Shown here piece after piece: positions 4,367 to 5,743 of a stretch of DNA of 5,743 nt; the first letter of the stretch is position 1, and every line of letters starts with the position of its first letter. The stretch covers positions 1 to 5,743 of the forward strand of contig JANXMD010000658.1 of the NCBI GenBank assembly GCA_025354845.1. The letters run 5' to 3'. The DNA is from Verrucomicrobiota bacterium (GTDB lineage: Bacteria; Verrucomicrobiota; Verrucomicrobiia; Limisphaerales; UBA9464). The notes under the pieces were generated by a model, which was not told the DNA's origin, ran no database searches, and saw only the letters and a list, made by a program, of their open reading frames with translations. The translations under genes and the position numbers were made by a program.

Positions 4367-5597
4367 AAGATCGAGCCGAATTTCCGGCTTTGTCCATCCC
4401 GGTTGGGCTGCAATCCTCGACGCAGAAGTGAACAAAAGGGATCCACTCTTGGATGGCGTTCGAGGATTCAGCGCACTGCTCGTGATGCTCGGCCATTTGC
4501 GAAGCTTCCTGTTTGTTGACTATCCTTTGCTGGTTCATCCCTCCTACCTGCAGCGGGCGTTCTATTTCGTAACGGGATTCGGGCACCAGGCAGTGGTGAT
4601 ATTCTTCGTCCTTTCGGGGTACTTCGTTGGTGGGTCGGTCCTCCAAAGTTGCGGAGCCGGAAAATTCAAATGGCGAAGCTATGCAGTAACCCGCCTTTCG
4701 CGACTCTGGACTGTTTTAGTCCCAGCTTTAGTCTGGACCTGTCTCCTTGACGAATGGGGTCAACACCTAAATCCACAGGCCTATCTTGGCACACTAAGAG
4801 ACCAGTACCACTCCGGCCCCTCTGCCCTTGAAGCGGGAAATCATGATCCCACCACCTGGCTGGCGAACTTGTTCTTCTTGCAAGGAATTGTACGTCCTGA
4901 ATTCGGTACCAATGGCCCACTCTGGAGTCTTACCAATGAATTCTGGTACTATACGCTTTTCCCAGCCGGCCTCATCGGATTCGGGTTGTTGCTTAGGAGG
5001 ACTCGAAATCTTCGGGGTAGTCGATCCGCCATCGGCCACCTAACTGTGTTTATCCTTTTAGTCAGCGTTCTTCCATTCTCGTTGGTGAAGGCTGGAATTA
5101 TCTGGCTCCTCGGAGTTGCAGTCTGGCGCCTGGGCCATCCGGCGTCCACCGCAGGCAACCCCTCAACCGGATTTGGTTCCAACGATTCCATTCAGCGTTG
5201 GAGTGCACGGTTTGTCAGTCTTCTGGGATTGGTACTGACGCTGGCTGGAGCGCGGTTGGGTAAGGCGTGGGGTAGCGACCTCGCTGTCGGATTCCTATTC
5301 GCAGTCTGCATGGTCGCATGGAGAGATTTCGCCCCGAGGTCCCAGTGGGTCAGGTTCACCTGCTTCTGGAGTTCGGAGATCTCGTACACTCTCTACCTGT
5401 TCCACTTCCCATTTCTATTCCTGCTATGCGCAGGCTTCCTAGGAGGTCGCCAGTGGATCCCCAGTCGATTGGGATTCGCGGTGTACGCAGGTTTTGCTGG
5501 CCTAACTCTTGGGATTTGCGCGATCGCATGGTGGCTGTTCGAACGACGAACCCCCTCGGTGCGATCCTTCCTGGCGCGCTCAATCCCCCCCGCCTGA
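4314..5597 (+). CDS. Acyltransferase 3 family membrane protein (OafA-like), start uncertain
   Basis: Integral membrane O-acyltransferases of this family move acetyl or other acyl groups onto surface sugars, such as O-antigen or exopolysaccharide. Family signatures run in order: LLDGVRGFSALLVMLGH with the catalytic R50-x10-H61 motif; VVIFFVLSGYF (about 94-104); WRSYAVTRLSRLW (120-132); GPLWSLTNEFWYYTLFP with E209; and SEISYTLYLFHFPFLFLL with H364. Roughly ten hydrophobic segments are visible. From ATG 4314 it is 427 aa, but residues 1-38 are Arg-rich and unlike the family, and GGAGG lies 16 nt away. GTG at 4428 would give 389 aa beginning VNKRDPLLDG, closer to the usual family start, but lacks a clear ribosome site. 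It follows the hydrolase by 50 nt and could be co-transcribed. Sampled lines run about 48-53% G+C against about 67-72% in the hydrolase, hinting at transfer. Its end overlaps the convergent symporter gene by 18 bp. The acceptor is unknown. Confidence 0.9.
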   Translation: MLRRKLVIRGRVWLRGRKRSSRISGFVHPGWAAILDAEVNKRDPLLDGVRGFSALLVMLGHLRSFLFVDYPLLVHPSYLQRAFYFVTGFGHQAVVIFFVLSGYFVGGSVLQSCGAGKFKWRSYAVTRLSRLWTVLVPALVWTCLLDEWGQHLNPQAYLGTLRDQYHSGPSALEAGNHDPTTWLANLFFLQGIVRPEFGTNGPLWSLTNEFWYYTLFPAGLIGFGLLLRRTRNLRGSRSAIGHLTVFILLVSVLPFSLVKAGIIWLLGVAVWRLGHPASTAGNPSTGFGSNDSIQRWSARFVSLLGLVLTLAGARLGKAWGSDLAVGFLFAVCMVAWRDFAPRSQWVRFTCFWSSEISYTLYLFHFPFLFLLCAGFLGGRQWIPSRLGFAVYAGFAGLTLGICAIAWWLFERRTPSVRSFLARSIPPA

Positions 5598-5743
5598 ACC
5601 CAAGCCCCGATTTTGACCGCGAACAACCCGGCTCTTCTCCGGATCCAGGGCACCCTCCCACCGGGCGATCACCAACGTTGCCGTGGCGTTGCCCACCAGA
5701 TTGGTCAGGGCGCGGATTTCGGACATGAATCGGTCCACGCCCA
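5580..5743 (-). CDS. dctA: C4-dicarboxylate/cation symporter (DctA-like), C-terminal fragment
   Basis: Only the last 53 codons are in the window; the gene enters from the right edge. The reading is GVDRFMSEIRALTNLVGNAT, then ATLVIARWEGALD, the highly conserved C-terminal region of the dicarboxylate/amino acid:cation symporter family; DctA proteins carry GIDRFMSE.RALTNL.GN and VVAKW at this place. These inner-membrane carriers take up succinate, fumarate and malate, or in relatives glutamate/aspartate, with cations. RFMSE.RALTNLVGN favours the DctA branch. The tail after WEGALD (DPEKS to GSGGGD) is divergent, as usual. The stop TGA lies at 5582-5580, inside the 3' end of the convergent acyltransferase gene. 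No terminator for either gene fits in the overlap. Confidence 0.85.
   Translation of the reverse strand, partial: GVDRFMSEIRALTNLVGNATATLVIARWEGALDPEKSRVVRGQNRGLGSGGGD

Noticed and set aside
3691..4446. Minus-strand open frame of 251 codons opposite the hydrolase
   Set aside because: Shadow of the hydrolase gene; no family similarity, and the plus strand carries clear catalytic motifs.
1..5743. CRISPR arrays, tRNA/rRNA genes, insertion sequences, phage or defence genes
   Set aside because: No regularly spaced repeats, no tRNA-like cloverleaf, and no transposase, integrase or defence-type protein seen on either strand.

Overview
The window is ordinary bacterial chromosome with three blocks: a minus-strand flagellar filament cluster (about 1-2993), a plus-strand pair of genes encoding an exported serine hydrolase and a membrane acyltransferase (3019-5597), and the 3' end of a minus-strand dicarboxylate symporter gene at the right edge (5580-5743). 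Flagellin and FliD character, mid-60s GC in the hydrolase and the style of the short flagellins suggest a motile Gram-negative-type bacterium. Verrucomicrobiota (Opitutus-like) is my best guess, from recall of family style only and at low confidence.

Flagellar block, in transcription order from right to left: a sigma-28-like promoter (2967-2993), a structured leader, flagellin copy 2 (2010-2813), a GC-rich hairpin, a weak promoter candidate, a second structured leader, flagellin copy 1 (963-1766), a rho-independent terminator (905-938), a second good sigma-28-like promoter (859-885), and fliD, which runs off the left edge. The flagellins are both 267 residues and about 80% identical by hand count. 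They polymerise into the filament, and FliD caps its tip.

The most interesting signal is not protein-coding. The two flagellin leaders (1773-1860 and 2814-2906) have largely different sequences but can fold into the same four hairpins in the same order. The second hairpin carries an A-N-G-G-A-N hexaloop and the fourth presents the Shine-Dalgarno region in a loop; both loops match CANGGANG, the CsrA/RsmE recognition motif. The two GGA motifs are 45 and 46 nt apart in the two leaders. Several stem pairs differ by compensatory changes. I read this as a duplicated, structurally conserved translational control element, probably a CsrA target; the protein partner is inference.

Right block: a CubicO/beta-lactamase-fold serine hydrolase with a signal peptide, then after 50 nt an acyltransferase-3 family membrane protein of visibly lower GC and uncertain start. 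The acyltransferase overlaps the stop of the convergent dctA-like gene by 18 bp, across a run of seven C. No tRNA, rRNA, CRISPR array, insertion sequence or phage gene was seen. No gene-free stretch exceeds 300 bases; the largest gaps (1767-2009 and 2814-3018) hold the promoters, leaders and hairpin listed here.
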